Part shown: positions 32,644 through 42,774 of the stretch, piece by piece
How the letters are laid out: each line of letters starts with the position of its first letter
How positions within the stretch are numbered: the first letter of the stretch is position 1
NCBI RefSeq assembly: GCF_019393635.1
Contig: NC_057861.1
Location: 59,752,532 to 59,816,531, forward strand
DNA from: Dromiciops gliroides
Taxonomy: Eukaryota > Chordata > Mammalia > Microbiotheria > Microbiotheriidae
Reading direction: 5' to 3'
Length of the DNA: 64,000 bases
Notes under the pieces: model-generated
Told to the model about the DNA's origin: nothing
Database searches by the model: none
What the model saw: the letters and a program-made list of their open reading frames with translations, nothing else
Program-made: the position numbers and the translations under genes

Positions 32644-35000
32644 TAGCAGCTCTTTTAATGGAACCAAGACAAAATTTAGGGGACACCCATCAACTGAGAA
32701 ATGGCTAAATAAATTGTAGTATATGATTGCAATGAAATACAATTGTGCTATAAGAAATGATGAGTACCAGAAATGTTAAGTAGAGCTCTGAGAAGAAAAA
32801 GAAATTGCAGGAATTAGAAGAGGCAAGGAGGAAACAAAACTATCACTCTTTGCAGACAATATGATGGCATACTTAGAGAACCTAGAGAATCAACTAAAAA
32901 ACTATTTGATATTATTAGGAACTTTAGCAAAGTCACAGGATACAAAATAAACCAACATAAATTATCAGCATTTCTATATATTACTAACAAAGGCCAGCAG
33001 CAAGAAAAAGATTGAGAAATTCCATTTAAAATAATTATAGACAATATAAAATATTTGGGAATCTACCTGCCAAGATAAACCCACCAACAATATGAACATA
33101 ATTGCAAAACATTCTTCACCCAAATAAAATCAGATCTAAACAACTGGAAAAAATTAATTGCTCATGGGTAGGAAGAGCTAATATAACAAAAATGACAATT
33201 CTACTTAAAAATTAATTTACTTATTCAGTGCCATATCAATCCAACTACCAAAAGATTGTTTTATAGAGCTAGAAAAAAATAAAAACAAAATTAATCTGGA
33301 AGAACAAAAGGTCAAGAATAGCAAGCAAATTAAGGGGGGAAAATGCAAAGGAGGGTGGCCTAGCCATACCAGATCTAAAACTATATTATAAAGTGGCAAT
33401 CATCAAAACCATTTGGTACTGACTAAGAAATAGGTTAGGCACACAAGACATAATAGTAAATAACTATAGCACTCTACCATTTGATAACCCCCAAAACTCC
33501 AGCTTCTGGGATAAGAACTCACTATTTGACAAAAACCACTGGGAAAATAGGAAAATAGTATGGCAGAACCTAGGCATAGACCAACATCTCATACCGTTTA
33601 ACAAAATAAGGTCAAATCCAGTTCATGATTTACACATAAGGGGTGATATCATAAGCATATTAAGAGAACATAGAATAGTTTACCTGTCAGATCTATGGAG
33701 AGGGGAAGAATTTATTACCAAACAAGAGATAGAGAACATTATGAAAAAGAAAAATGGATAATTTTGATTACATTAAATTAAAAAGATTTTGCACAAACAA
33801 AACCAATGCAACCAAGATTAGAAGGAAAGCAGAAAGCTGGAAAACAATTTTTACAGTTAGTGCTTCTGATAAAGGCCTCATACCTCAAATATATAGAGAA
33901 CTGAATCAAATTTATAACAATACAAATCACTCCCAAATTGGTAAATGGCCAAAGGATATGAACACATAGTTTTCAGATGAAGAAATTAAAACTATTTGTA
34001 ATCATATAAAAAGTTCTAAATCACTATTGATTAGAGAAATGCAAATTAAAACAATACTAAGGTGCTACTATACCTATCAGATTGGCTAATATGACAAAAA
34101 AGGAAAATGATAAATGATGGAAGAGATATGGGAAAATTGGAACACTAATGCATTGTTGGTGGAGTTGTGAACTGATCCAATCATTCTGGAGAGCAATTTG
34201 GAACTATGCCCAATAGGCTATGCATACTCTTTAACAGAATGAGATACCACTATTAGGTCTGTATCTCAAAAAGATAATAAAAAGGGGAAATGACTTACAA
34301 GTACAAAAATATTTATAGCAGCTCTTTTTGTGATGGCAAAGAATCAGAAATTGAGATGCCCATCAATTGGACAATGGTTGAACAAATTTTGGTATACAAA
34401 TGTACTGGAATACTATTGTGCTATAAGAAATGATGAGCAGGTGGATTTCAGAAAAACTTGGAAAGACTTATATGAACTGATGCTGAGTGAAGTGAGCAGA
34501 ACCAGTAGAACAATATATACAGTAACAGCAACATTTTGTGATGATCAACTATGATAGCTAGCTCTTCTCAGCAATACAATGATCCAAGACACTTCCAAAA
34601 GACTTATGAGCGAAAATGTTATCCACAACCACAGAAAGGTATGGAGTCTGAATGCAGACAGAGGCATACCATTTTCACTTTTTTTGTTTTTTGTTTTTTC
34701 TTTCTTATGGTTTTTTCCCTTTTGTTCTGATTTTTCTTTTGAAACATGACTAATGTGGAAATGTGTTTAATATGATTGTACTATATGTTATACTATATGA
34801 TTGTACTATATGTTGTATATGATTACACTGATATATTGTACTATATCAGATTGCTTGCTGTCTTGAGGAGGGGGAGGGAATGAAGGGAGGTAGAAAAATT
34901 TGGAACTTGAAATCTTATAAAAATCAATACTGAAAATTATCTTTACATGTAACTGCAAAGAAACAAAATACTATTTAGTGAAAAAAATTAAAATAAAAAA
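32644..35000 (+). mobile_element. L1 LINE, late ORF2 and 3' UTR, mosaic
   Basis: A short piece of the ORF2 end (32644-32790, ATCAACTGAGAAATGGCTAA) is followed by the RT-to-tail region from about 32800 (LSLFADNMMAYLENLENQLK) through DTKNSLF-type phrases, the last conserved frame at 34330-34554 (CPSIGQWLNKFWYTNVLEYY) and a complete 3' UTR ending in an A-tail at 35000. Frames are broken. The order suggests two L1 fragments in tandem. Confidence 0.87.
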
Positions 35001-35006
35001 AAAGAT

Positions 35007-35246
35007 AAGCAGGATGATCTTAGAAAAAAACCCAGAAAGACTTACATGAACTGATACAAAGTGAAGTGAGCAGAACCAGGAGAAAAACTGTACACAGCAA
35101 TTACAATGAACCACTGTGAATGACTTAGTTATTCTCAGAGATACAATGATCTAATACTCTTCCTAATGACTTATGATGAAAAAATGCTATCCATCTCCAG
35201 AGAAAGAACTGGTGAAGTCTGAATACAGATCAAAGCATACTTTTAA
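35007..35246 (+). mobile_element. L1 3' end, left part
   Basis: Starts GATAAGCAGGATGATCTTAG and matches the last part of ORF2 and the 3' UTR. It continues at 38500-38745 (ends ATGTAATTGGGGGGAAAATAAAAT). Element A inserted between. Confidence 0.87.
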
Positions 35247-35508
35247 TAGAATTTTATTTTCCAAAATATATGTAAAAACAAATTTTAACATCAATTTAAA
35301 AAAAATTGTTCCAACTTCTCTTCCTCCTCTATTCCCACCCCCCACCCACTAGAACTCAAGCATTTCAAAATAAATTATACATGAGTAGTCATGGAAAACA
35401 TTCCCACATTAGCTAGGTTGTGAGAAAAAAACAGTCAAAAAACTCCCAAAACTTCAGACTGAGGAATTGTCAAAGAGAAAAAACATTTTTTTAAAAAATG
35501 TGTTTCCA

Positions 35509-35670
35509 GGGGCAGCTAGATGTCACAGCAGACAGAGCACCAGCCCTGGAACCAGGAGCACCCGAGCCCAAATCCGGCCCCAGACACCCAACACCCACCA
35601 GCCGCATGACCCCAGGCAAGCCACCCAACCCCAATTGCCTCACCAAAAAAGAAAAAAAAAAGAAAAGAAA
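35509..35670 (+). mobile_element. CORE-SINE with clustered T-to-C and G-to-A differences
   Basis: Perfect 16-bp duplications AAAAAATGTGTTTCCA (35493-35508, 35671-35686) and a clean A-tail indicate a recent insertion. Yet the body has about 18 T-to-C and 5 G-to-A differences from the other copies in the window and none of the reverse kinds, for example GAGCCCAAATCCGGCCCCAG for GAGTTCAAATCCGGCCTCAG. Confidence 0.9.
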
Positions 35671-36673
35671 AAAAAATGTGTTTCCATCTATTTCAGATAC
35701 TATCACTTTCTTTCTCTGTAGATGGGTTGCCATTTTCATAAGTCCTTCAGGGTTATATTGGACCATTGCCTTGCTGAAAATAACCACATGCTTCCCAGCA
35801 GATCATTTTACACTATTGCTGTTATTTTGTATACAGTGTATTTCACTCTGCTTCAGTTCATGTAGGTCTTTCCAGGTTTTTCTAATAGTATCCTGTTCAT
35901 CATAACCTAAATAATGTACCTTAAACTTGACAAAGAATTTTCTTCATATTAGCCCAGCAAGGTCATCATAACTATTTCCCTCCATCCTATTCCCTTCCCA
36001 TGATATTTACTCTATTTTCTATCTTCTTTTAAACTATTCCTCCTCAAAAGTATTTTACTTCTGACTGTCCCCTCCCCTACTCTGCACTACCTTTTTTTTT
36101 CACCCTTCTTTCCTTATCCTCTTCCCCTCATACTTTCCTATAAGGTTAAATAGATTACTCCTCCCAACTGGGTGTGAATGTTATTCCCTCCATGAGCCAA
36201 CTCTGATGAGTTTAAAGTCTTTGAGCTAATTCTATGTTCCAAATTTTCTTCCTCCCTCTCTCCTCAACCCTCCCTATGAAATCAAGCAATTCAATATTTC
36301 ATACTTGTGCCGTTATGCGGAACATCTTCACCTTCCTTGAAAGTATTTTGCTTTTTACTACTCTCTCCCAGAATCTGCCCTTCCCTCCTTCCCCTCTTCC
36401 CCCCCCCCTCCCCCCTTATCTCCCTCCCCTCCCTCAGGGCAAAATATATTACTATACCCACTTGAGTATGTATGTTAGTCCTTCTTTGAGTCAATTCTGA
36501 TGATATTAAGGTTCAATCACTCCCCAATTCCTTCCCCCTCTTCCCCTCCCCTCCATAAGCTTTTTTCTTGTTTCCTTCATGTGAACAACCTCTCCCCAGA
36601 CCATCTCTCCCCTTCCCCCTCCCCCAGTCTATTTCTCCTACACCTCAACCCTATTTTAAGGATGTCATTATGG

Positions 36674-36760
36674 GTTAGTTAGGTGGCACAGTGGACAATG
36701 CACCAGCCCTGGACCCAGGAGGCCCCAAGCCCAAATCCGGCCCCATACATAAGACACCCC
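36674..36760 (+). mobile_element. SINE-derived module inside element A
   Basis: AGTTAGGTGGCACAGTGGAC and AGCCCAAATCCGGCCCCATA come from the CORE-SINE head, antisense to ORF1. Elements B (55990-56070) and C (58782-58912) carry the same module at the same place, so it is part of the family. Confidence 0.8.
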
Positions 36761-36891
36761 ACAAAGAACAAAACATAACATCCCTTTGTATTCAGTTCAG
36801 ATCTGTGTCCTCTGTATTATCTTCCCATATAGGAATGTTAACAGTTTGATCTTTTAATATCCCTCATGAAGTCTTTTTCCTGTTTATCTTT

Positions 36892-37881
36892 TTATGCTTC
36901 TCCAGGGTCTTGTATTTGAAAGTCAAATTTTCTATTCAGTTCAGGTCTTTTCATAACAAATGCCTGAAAGTCTTCTTTCTCCTTGAAGTTCCATGTTTGC
37001 CTCTGAAAGATGATGCTTAGTTTTGCTGGGTACGTGATTTTTGGCTGTAGTCCCAGTTCCTTTGCCCTCTGGAATATCATATTCCATGCCCTCCGGTCCT
37101 TTAATGTAGAAGCTGCTAGATCTTGCTTTATCCTTATTGGAGCTCCACAGTATTTAAATTCATTTTTTCTAGCTGCTTGCAATATTTTCTCCTTGACCTG
37201 GGAGTTCTGGAATTTGGCTATAATATTCCTGGAGGTTTTCCTTTTGGGATCTCTTTCAGGAGGTGATCGGTGGATTCTTTCAATTTCTATTTTAGCTTCT
37301 GCTTCTAGAATATCAGGGCAATTTTCCCTCACAATCTCTTGGAGGATGGTGTCTAAACTCTTGTTTTGGTCATGGTTTTCAAGTAGTCCAATGATTTTCA
37401 AATTCTCTCTCCTAGATTTATTTTCTAGGTCAGCTGTTTTTCCAAGGAGATATTTCACATTGCCCTCTATTTTTTCATTCAATTGGATTTGCTTTACTGT
37501 GTCTTGGTTTCTCATAAGGTCACTAGCTTCCATTTGTTCAATCCTAATTCTTAGGCAATTATTTTCAGCAGACAGTTTTTTAATCTCCTTTTCCATTTGG
37601 CTTTTCAAACTGTTGACTTTTTTCTCATGACTCTCCTGCATTGCTCTCATTTCTCTTTTCATTCCTTCCTCTCTTTCTCTACATCTTCGTTCTATCTCTC
37701 CTACTTTCTCTTCAAAGTCCCTTTTGAGAGCTTCCATGGCCTGAGACCAGTTCATATTTTTCTTGGAAGCTTTGGATGTTGGAGCTTTGACCCTATTATT
37801 ATCTTCTTCTGAGGATGTATTGTGGTCTACCTTTCCCCCAAAGAAGTTTTCGATGGTCTTCTGCTTTCTCTGCCTACTCAT
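36892..37881 (-). CDS. L1-type ORF1 protein of element A, intact
   Basis: Retrotransposon ORF1 protein, a trimeric RNA-binding chaperone in L1 elements. The frame is open for 329 residues, close to the usual 330-370. Parts: basic N-terminus with QKTIENFF at 7-14 (PIP-box-like), acidic/polar 17-40, long coiled coil about 44-155 rich in Glu and Lys, RNA-recognition domain about 157-255 starting RRENLKIIGLLE and including [20 protein letters not shown] (201-220), then the C-terminal domain with AWNMIFQRAKELGLQPKITY and YPAKLSIIF (284-292). The start is the first ATG after the GC-rich 5' UTR, the same in copies B, C and D. No ORF2 follows. To move, this protein would need an L1 ORF2 supplied from elsewhere. 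Confidence 0.9.
   Translation of the reverse strand: MSRQRKQKTIENFFGGKVDHNTSSEEDNNRVKAPTSKASKKNMNWSQAMEALKRDFEEKVGEIERRCREREEGMKREMRAMQESHEKKVNSLKSQMEKEIKKLSAENNCLRIRIEQMEASDLMRNQDTVKQIQLNEKIEGNVKYLLGKTADLENKSRRENLKIIGLLENHDQNKSLDTILQEIVRENCPDILEAEAKIEIERIHRSPPERDPKRKTSRNIIAKFQNSQVKEKILQAARKNEFKYCGAPIRIKQDLAASTLKDRRAWNMIFQRAKELGLQPKITYPAKLSIIFQRQTWNFKEKEDFQAFVMKRPELNRKFDFQIQDPGEA
37840..37863 (-). other. PIP-box-like motif codons in ORF1
   Basis: Codes Q-K-T-I-E-N-F-F, matching the PCNA-interaction consensus Qxx(I/L/M)xx(F/Y)(F/Y) without mismatch. It is placed near the N-terminus, as in DNA ligase I. Confidence 0.5.
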
Positions 37882-38499
37882 CCTGGCTTACTGTTTCTTG
37901 GCTTTTTACTCCTCAGAGTGTAGTGCTGCTTCCCGGACACACCGTTCATGCTACAGCGTGGCCCAGGGGGTGACTGGGCTTCTTCTCAGCCTGCCTGGCT
38001 TGTGAGTAATCACAGCCGCTTTCTCTTTGACCTGGAAACAGAAGTCTGATTGAACTCTGATTCTCTATGGTCGGAAGCTTGGCGTGCTTTTACCCCTCCC
38101 CCACTGGGCCACCACCACTCCATTCAGCCCACTGGTTCAGACCCAGGGCACTTTGCCCCAACTCCAGTAGATACTGCCTCCACTTCACCCCAGCCTTCCT
38201 CCGAACCCCCTCACCAGTCCGTGATCAGAGCCTCAGAAGCTGCTGGTGCTGAAGACTCTGACATGTGCTGGAAGCACTGTCCCTGGCTGGGTCCGGACTG
38301 CGTGCTGAGCTGTTCAGCCTGATCAGTAGGTGATCAGAATTGCCCTCTTTTGCGGAGAAACAGCCTCACTCTGTTCTTATGTGCATTAGGCTGTTCTGGG
38401 TTTTGATTTTTACGGCATTATTTGGGTGTAAATGGACGGGTTTATCTGGAGCTTGTGGGAGTCACAGCCTCTCCTCCGCCATCTTGGCTCCGCCCCCCC

Positions 38500-38745
38500 A
38501 AAGCATACTTTTAAAAAAACTTTCTTTTTTTTTTTTTTTGTCTGTGTTCTCTTTTACAAAATGACTAGTATGGAAATATGTTTTGTATCACTGCACATGA
38601 ATAACCTATGTCAAACTGCTTGCCTTCTCAATGAGGGAGAAGAAGAAGCAGGAAGGGCTAGAATTGGGAATTCAAAGTATTAAGAAATGAATGTTAAAAT
38701 TGTTTTTACATGTAATTGGGGGGAAAATAAAATCTTTTTAAAAAA
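38500..38745 (+). mobile_element. L1 3' end, right part
   Basis: Continuation of 35007-35246 after the insertion: TGACTAGTATGGAAATATGT and the terminal AATAAAATC. Confidence 0.85.
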
Positions 38746-38912
38746 ATAAAATATCTTCCCAATGTTCAGTCGTGCTATGGCCTCTGTAAGAGCCCAGACT
38801 CTGTGATTCCTCTCTCCCCAGGTGCTGCTGACTCCCTTTTGAAGTTTTTCTATCCAGAAAATAGCATTAAAAATTGAAGGACTACAGCGAGTGAGGAGGA
38901 AGTGCCTCACCT

Positions 38913-39225
38913 TTGGGTGGAGATGACATTTTGGACAGCAGGGCTGGTCCCAGGGATACACACAGTGTCCCAGAAGAACCCACTTGTCCAGGTAGTCAGG
39001 GTTGGGATCCAGGGGCCCTGATTCACAGTCCTCAGAGTCCCAATCACTGGAGCTCAAGCCTGAGCAAGTTCTGAGTGTCCCCTAAGAGTACCTTAGCCTA
39101 ATTACTTTGCCCTTGGCAGCAGGGGGAACTAGAGTGGGAGTGGGAGTGAACCCGTGTCTCTTGTCATGCCTCCCTGAGGTCTCTTTTGGAAGGTGGACTG
39201 CACATCTGTCTCCAGTATACTTGGC
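38913..39225 (-). other. Region with an alternative splice-flanked frame
   Basis: On the minus strand a second frame through this interval ends at a good donor (CCAAAG then GTGAGG at 38912) and would encode PWDQPCCPKCHLHPK. One in-frame stop near 39080 separates its two halves, so it is either a decayed exon or chance. Confidence 0.2.
39129..39225 (-). CDS. Candidate terminal coding exon of an unrecognised gene
   Basis: Minus strand. Acceptor TTCTTCTTTCCCCAG is followed by GCCAAGTATACTGG at 39225. In the phase set by the upstream candidate exon it reads PSILETDVQSTFQKRPQGG, then MTRDTGSLPLPL and a stop at 39129-39131. I recognise no protein family. It is supported only by splice signals and an open frame over the pair of exons. 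Confidence 0.27.
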
Positions 39226-39325
39226 CTGGGGAAAGAAGAAGGTTGTGTCAAACCAGGCCATATACATGGACTGTTCTGCTCCCTCTACCCTCCTTGCCTG
39301 GGGCTGACCTGTGGGGTTACCTTAC

Positions 39326-39510
39326 CTTGCTCTGGGGGCAAGCCCTGATTCAAATCCAAAGGTCTTACTTTTGAGGGAGACAGAAGCAAGTGGGGCTGGT
39401 TGGAGGCCCATCCAGTGACCACAGGCTTCTAGACCCACCCCTCCCCGAGGTGAGCCATCTTTCTTTCCCCTCAGTTCAAGAAGGGGATTGTCTCCTCTGA
39501 TTTCCCAAGC
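39326..39510 (-). CDS. Candidate internal coding exon of an unrecognised gene
   Basis: Minus strand, 185 bp. Acceptor CACCACCACCCTTTACAG before GCTTGGG (39510) and donor GAGCAAG then GTAAGG (39326/39325). One frame is open for all 61 codons (starting AWEIRGDNPLLELRGKKDG and ending KTFGFESGLAPRA); the other two have early stops. The 100-bp intron to the next candidate exon obeys GT-AG. A chance frame this long is possible, so this stays a hypothesis. Further exons upstream were not found. Confidence 0.27.
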
Positions 39511-40689
39511 CTGTAAAGGGTGGTGGTGAGGAGGGAGAGCTGGGTAAGGATAGCAGGAGGGAGAGGAGTCTGATTTTCACATAGACTTTAGTTCCAGAAA
39601 GTGACAAAAGATGGACTCAGGAGGACAGGAAAGCCAGCAAATTTGCATCAGGACAGAGGTTGTGGCTGGAACAGATTCCCAACAGGGTCTCTTAGGGGGT
39701 GTGAGGGAGAGCAGCAAGGAAGAGGCATTCTCAGTCTTTATCCAGTCCCATGTGAGTGTTGGGTACTTGGCTGGTTAGTGCAGAAAGTCAGAGGTAGGAT
39801 GTGATAGGAGCCAGAAAGGACATAAAGGGTCCCTCCAGATGCCACCTATGGTGATGAACACGGACTGTCAGGGAGGGAAGGATCCTTAGCATGTGGAGTT
39901 TAGAACATCACATATAGAAGAGAGCTTAGAAAAAAATGAACCTTAGAATATACTTTGTTAGAATCAGAAGAGGGCTTAGAATATTAAAAATAGAAAGGAG
40001 AGAACTTGGGAGAAAAACCTATAAAATGTCAAAACTGAAAGGCATGTTAGACCATAGACTATAGAAGGTTGTATGTTGGGGGCGGGGATAGCAAGAGGGT
40101 ACCTTAGAGGTCATTTAGTAAGGACATAAATAAATTGAGAAGCGTGCAGAGGAGGGTGGTGGTTATGGTGAGGGCACTGGATGATTTTCTGGGGTGGCAC
40201 TGTCAAGAAGAGAAGATTCAGGCAACAAGTATCCAAAATTCTCTCAACAAGTATCCAAAGGTCTATTTTGTGGAAGAAGGATTTGCTTTATTCTTTGTTC
40301 TGCTTGACCCCAGAGCCAGAGCTAGGAAGTTGTAGAAAGGCAAAAACTCTAAACTCAGTTCCTAAAAATTTTAGGTCCTAAAAATGAAAAACCAAAAACC
40401 AAAACCAAACAAAAAGAAACCCCAAAAGACAAAACACCAATAACAACAACAAAATAAATCCTCAAATCTTTCTAAGCAGATTTGGCTTCCCCATGAAGCA
40501 AGATGCTCCTTGCTGCTAGTTATCATCAGGCAGAGGCTGGATTCCCTATGTTGGGGATGTAATAGAGGGGATGCAAGTTCATTTATGGGATGAGCTAGAT
40601 GACTTTCCAATGGGGTAATTTTACAATTATTCTAAGGGTTTCTCCTTTGGAAAGTGGGAAGATGAGTTATTTCTAAAGGACAAGGAAGG
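39511..40689. other. Mostly single-copy-looking intergenic stretch
   Basis: No repeat recognised. It is the longest stretch in the window without visible transposon sequence. Confidence 0.4.
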
Positions 40690-40840
40690 GTAAAAACTGG
40701 TAGTGTGAAGAGCTGTGGATTTAGTCAGAAGACCTGAGTTCAAATCCCAAGTTTGACACTAACTGCTTACATAATCTCAAGCAATTTATCTAACCTCTCT
40801 GGGCCTCCAATTGATAATGTATAAAATGAGGGGGTTCCTT
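40690..40840 (+). mobile_element. MIR-like CORE-SINE, old
   Basis: AAGACCTGAGTTCAAATCCC, a diverged core, then TGTATAAAATGAGGGGGTTC. Confidence 0.6.
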
Positions 40841-40849
40841 CGGTGTCCC

Positions 40850-41480
40850 TTTCTGTGTTTGGGGAGGGGTAAGTTAATGCAGGAGGCATGAGGGGGCATA
40901 CAGAGGGGAAGTCATCTGTAGACAGGGATGTTCTGATGACAAGCTGGGGAAATGTAAAAGGGAAAGTTACAAGAGTAAAATGCAAAGTAGACACTGAAGG
41001 GAGGAGGGCAGCTGATGTGAATGACAGAGAGGACAGACAAAACTGAGGAAATGTCTGAGATGAAACATGGGTCACTGATAATAGCTAGTTTGGAGGCTGC
41101 CAAAATGGGGTTGCTAAATTGGGCTGCTGAGATGGGGAACAACTGAGATAGGTCATCCAGGTAGAGGGAGCTGGGAGAAGGCTGGGCAAGAATTCAGGCA
41201 GGTATTAATGAAGTCCATAATAGGACAATATGAATGGTGGGGCTTGGGGACAGTTGCTGAAGGCATTGTAGAAATAGCATTCCCAATATTTGGTCACTGA
41301 TTGGATAGGGAAGATGAGGGAGAGGGAAGAGTCAGAGATAATCCCAAGCTTTGGAATGTGGGTGTTGGGGTGAAGGGTTCTATAACAGATAGAAATCATG
41401 AAGGCAACAGGAGGATTAGGTTTTGGGGGAAAGATAATGAACTCATTTTGGGAATGTTGAGATGGATGTACTGGTGGGAC
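40850..41480. repeat. Old interspersed repeat, family not resolved
   Basis: Phrases such as GTCAGAGATAATCCCAAGCTT, GGGAAAGATAATGAACTCATT and GACATTCAGGTGGAGATATG recur in old repeats I cannot name. Confidence 0.4.
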
Positions 41481-41831
41481 ATTCAGGTGGAGATATGGGC
41501 CTGGAACTCAAAAGAAGGGAGGTCAGGACTGGGGAGCAGGGTGACCAACTCCTTAACTCCTCCTCTTCATCAGCATAGCATTGCAGAAGAAGGAAGGGAA
41601 TCTTTATGTTAATAGTGACATGGTGTCACTCTTCATACAGAAATGAATAATCTAGTCTTTGAAAGACATCCATATCCTTTGCTCCTTCACCATTCTCTCT
41701 TCTCCTTGACCCCTGGCCCAAAAATGTCTCCTACACCTTATCTTGCATTTTACAAGATGAAGCTCCTGAGCACTGCTTATGATGACTCCATTGGAGACCT
41801 TGTGACCCACTGACATTGATATTAACAACTA

Positions 41832-41978
41832 TTTGGGGGGGGGCGGGGCAATGGGGGTTAAGTGACTTGCCCAGGGTCACACAGCTAGTAAGTGTCAAGT
41901 GTCTGAGGCCGGATTTGAACTCAGGTACTCCTGAATCCAGGGCCGGTGCTTTATCCACTGTGCCACCTAGCTGCCCCC
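41832..41978 (-). mobile_element. CORE-SINE
   Basis: Duplications ATTAACAACTA at 41821-41831 and 41979-41989 fix the borders. Confidence 0.92.
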
Positions 41979-42049
41979 ATTAACAACTACTTTTATCAGC
42001 TATTAAAAATTTCTCTTTGGTTCTGGCCATCAGGAGGAATCATATTCAT

Positions 42050-42180
42050 TTTACAGGTGAGAAAATGGAAGCCCCAAGAGAGGAAGTGAATTGTCCATGT
42101 TGATTCAACTAATAATGGAGTGCGGCTGGAGCTCAGGACCTAGGTCTTCTGCCTCCAAGTGCAGGGCTCCTTGTACTATA
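42050..42180 (-). mobile_element. MIR
   Basis: ATTTTACAGGTGAGAAAATGG and a reversed B-box region; minus strand, old. Confidence 0.55.
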
Positions 42181-42299
42181 CTTCTCTCTTTTGCTTTATT
42201 TTTAAAAGTTATTCATTTTCCCTTTTCTTCTTTAAAAACTGTTTTATTGAGATCTTTTGTTTTTACATTGCTTTCATTTTTCAATATGAGTTTCCCCAC

Positions 42300-42555
42300 C
42301 AAAAGGGAAGCTAGGCATTGCAGTGGGTCTGGAGCCAGGAAGACATGGATTCAAATCCAGTCTCAGACATTTACAAGTTGTGTGATCTTGGGTAAGTCAC
42401 TTAACCTCTATCTGTTTCAGTTTCCTCAACCCTAAAATGAAAATAATAATAGCATCTTCCTCTCAGGGTTATCGTGAGGATCAGATTAGATAATATTTTA
42501 AAAGCACCTAGCACAGTGCCTGGCACATATTAGATACTTAAGAAATGCATGTTCT
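42300..42555 (+). mobile_element. MIR, nearly full length
   Basis: From CATTGCAGTGGGTCTGGAGCC through GTTGTGTGATCTTGGGTAAG to CACAGTGCCTGGCACATATT. Confidence 0.8.
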
Positions 42556-42589
42556 CTTCCTCCTTTCAACCCCCTACATAATGAGCAAT

Positions 42590-42765
42590 TTCTGGCGTTT
42601 CAGCTGATTCAGAGGCTCTGGGGGGTCTCCTTCTCTGGTGAGGCCTTCCTGGGACTGGATCTGTGTCAGGGTGACTCCACTCCTGTCTCAGCACAGCAGC
42701 TCCCTCCTTCCAACCTTCCAAGCTGTTCTTGGTTAGAAGATGATTTCAGCACATTGTTCTGTGGC
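42590..42765 (-). mobile_element. Isolated HAL1/L1-type 5' UTR fragment
   Basis: TTTCAGCTGATTCAGAGGCTC and GACTGGATCTGTGTCAGGGTG match the 5' UTRs of elements C and D. No other part of the element is present here. Confidence 0.8.
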
Positions 42766-42774
42766 ATGACCTCA

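Larger units (their letters stand above)
35247..38499 (-). mobile_element. HAL1-like (ORF1-only L1) element A, complete
   Basis: A 3.25-kb minus-strand element bounded by the 15-bp duplication AAAGCATACTTTTAA (35232-35246 and 38500-38514). In its own order: 5' terminus GGGGGGCGGAGCCAAGATGG, 0.6-kb GC-rich 5' UTR, intact ORF1 (37881-36892), a SINE-derived module (36674-36760), a purine-rich block with repeated GATTGACTCAAAGAAGGACT-type units, and an L1-like 3' UTR ending GGAAAATAAAATTCTA. There is no ORF2. Later SINE at 35509-35670. Short duplications and the open ORF1 suggest modest age. Confidence 0.9.

Noticed and set aside
35467-35905. Pro-rich open frames around 35.5 kb
   Set aside because: They are translations of the C-rich SINE and the flanking LINE 3' UTR.
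36364-36440. Long polypyrimidine tract as a regulatory element
   Set aside because: It belongs to the purine-rich block of the LINE on the other strand and recurs in copy B.
37010-37630. 206-codon open frame on the plus strand
   Set aside because: It is the reverse strand of the LINE ORF1 coiled-coil region; the equivalent frame at 56642-57127 appears for the same reason. No independent support.
37597-38322. Plus-strand frames in the 5' UTR of element A
   Set aside because: Antisense of LINE 5' UTR; the same frames appear in the other copies at 57.1-57.9 and 59.7-60.4 kb.
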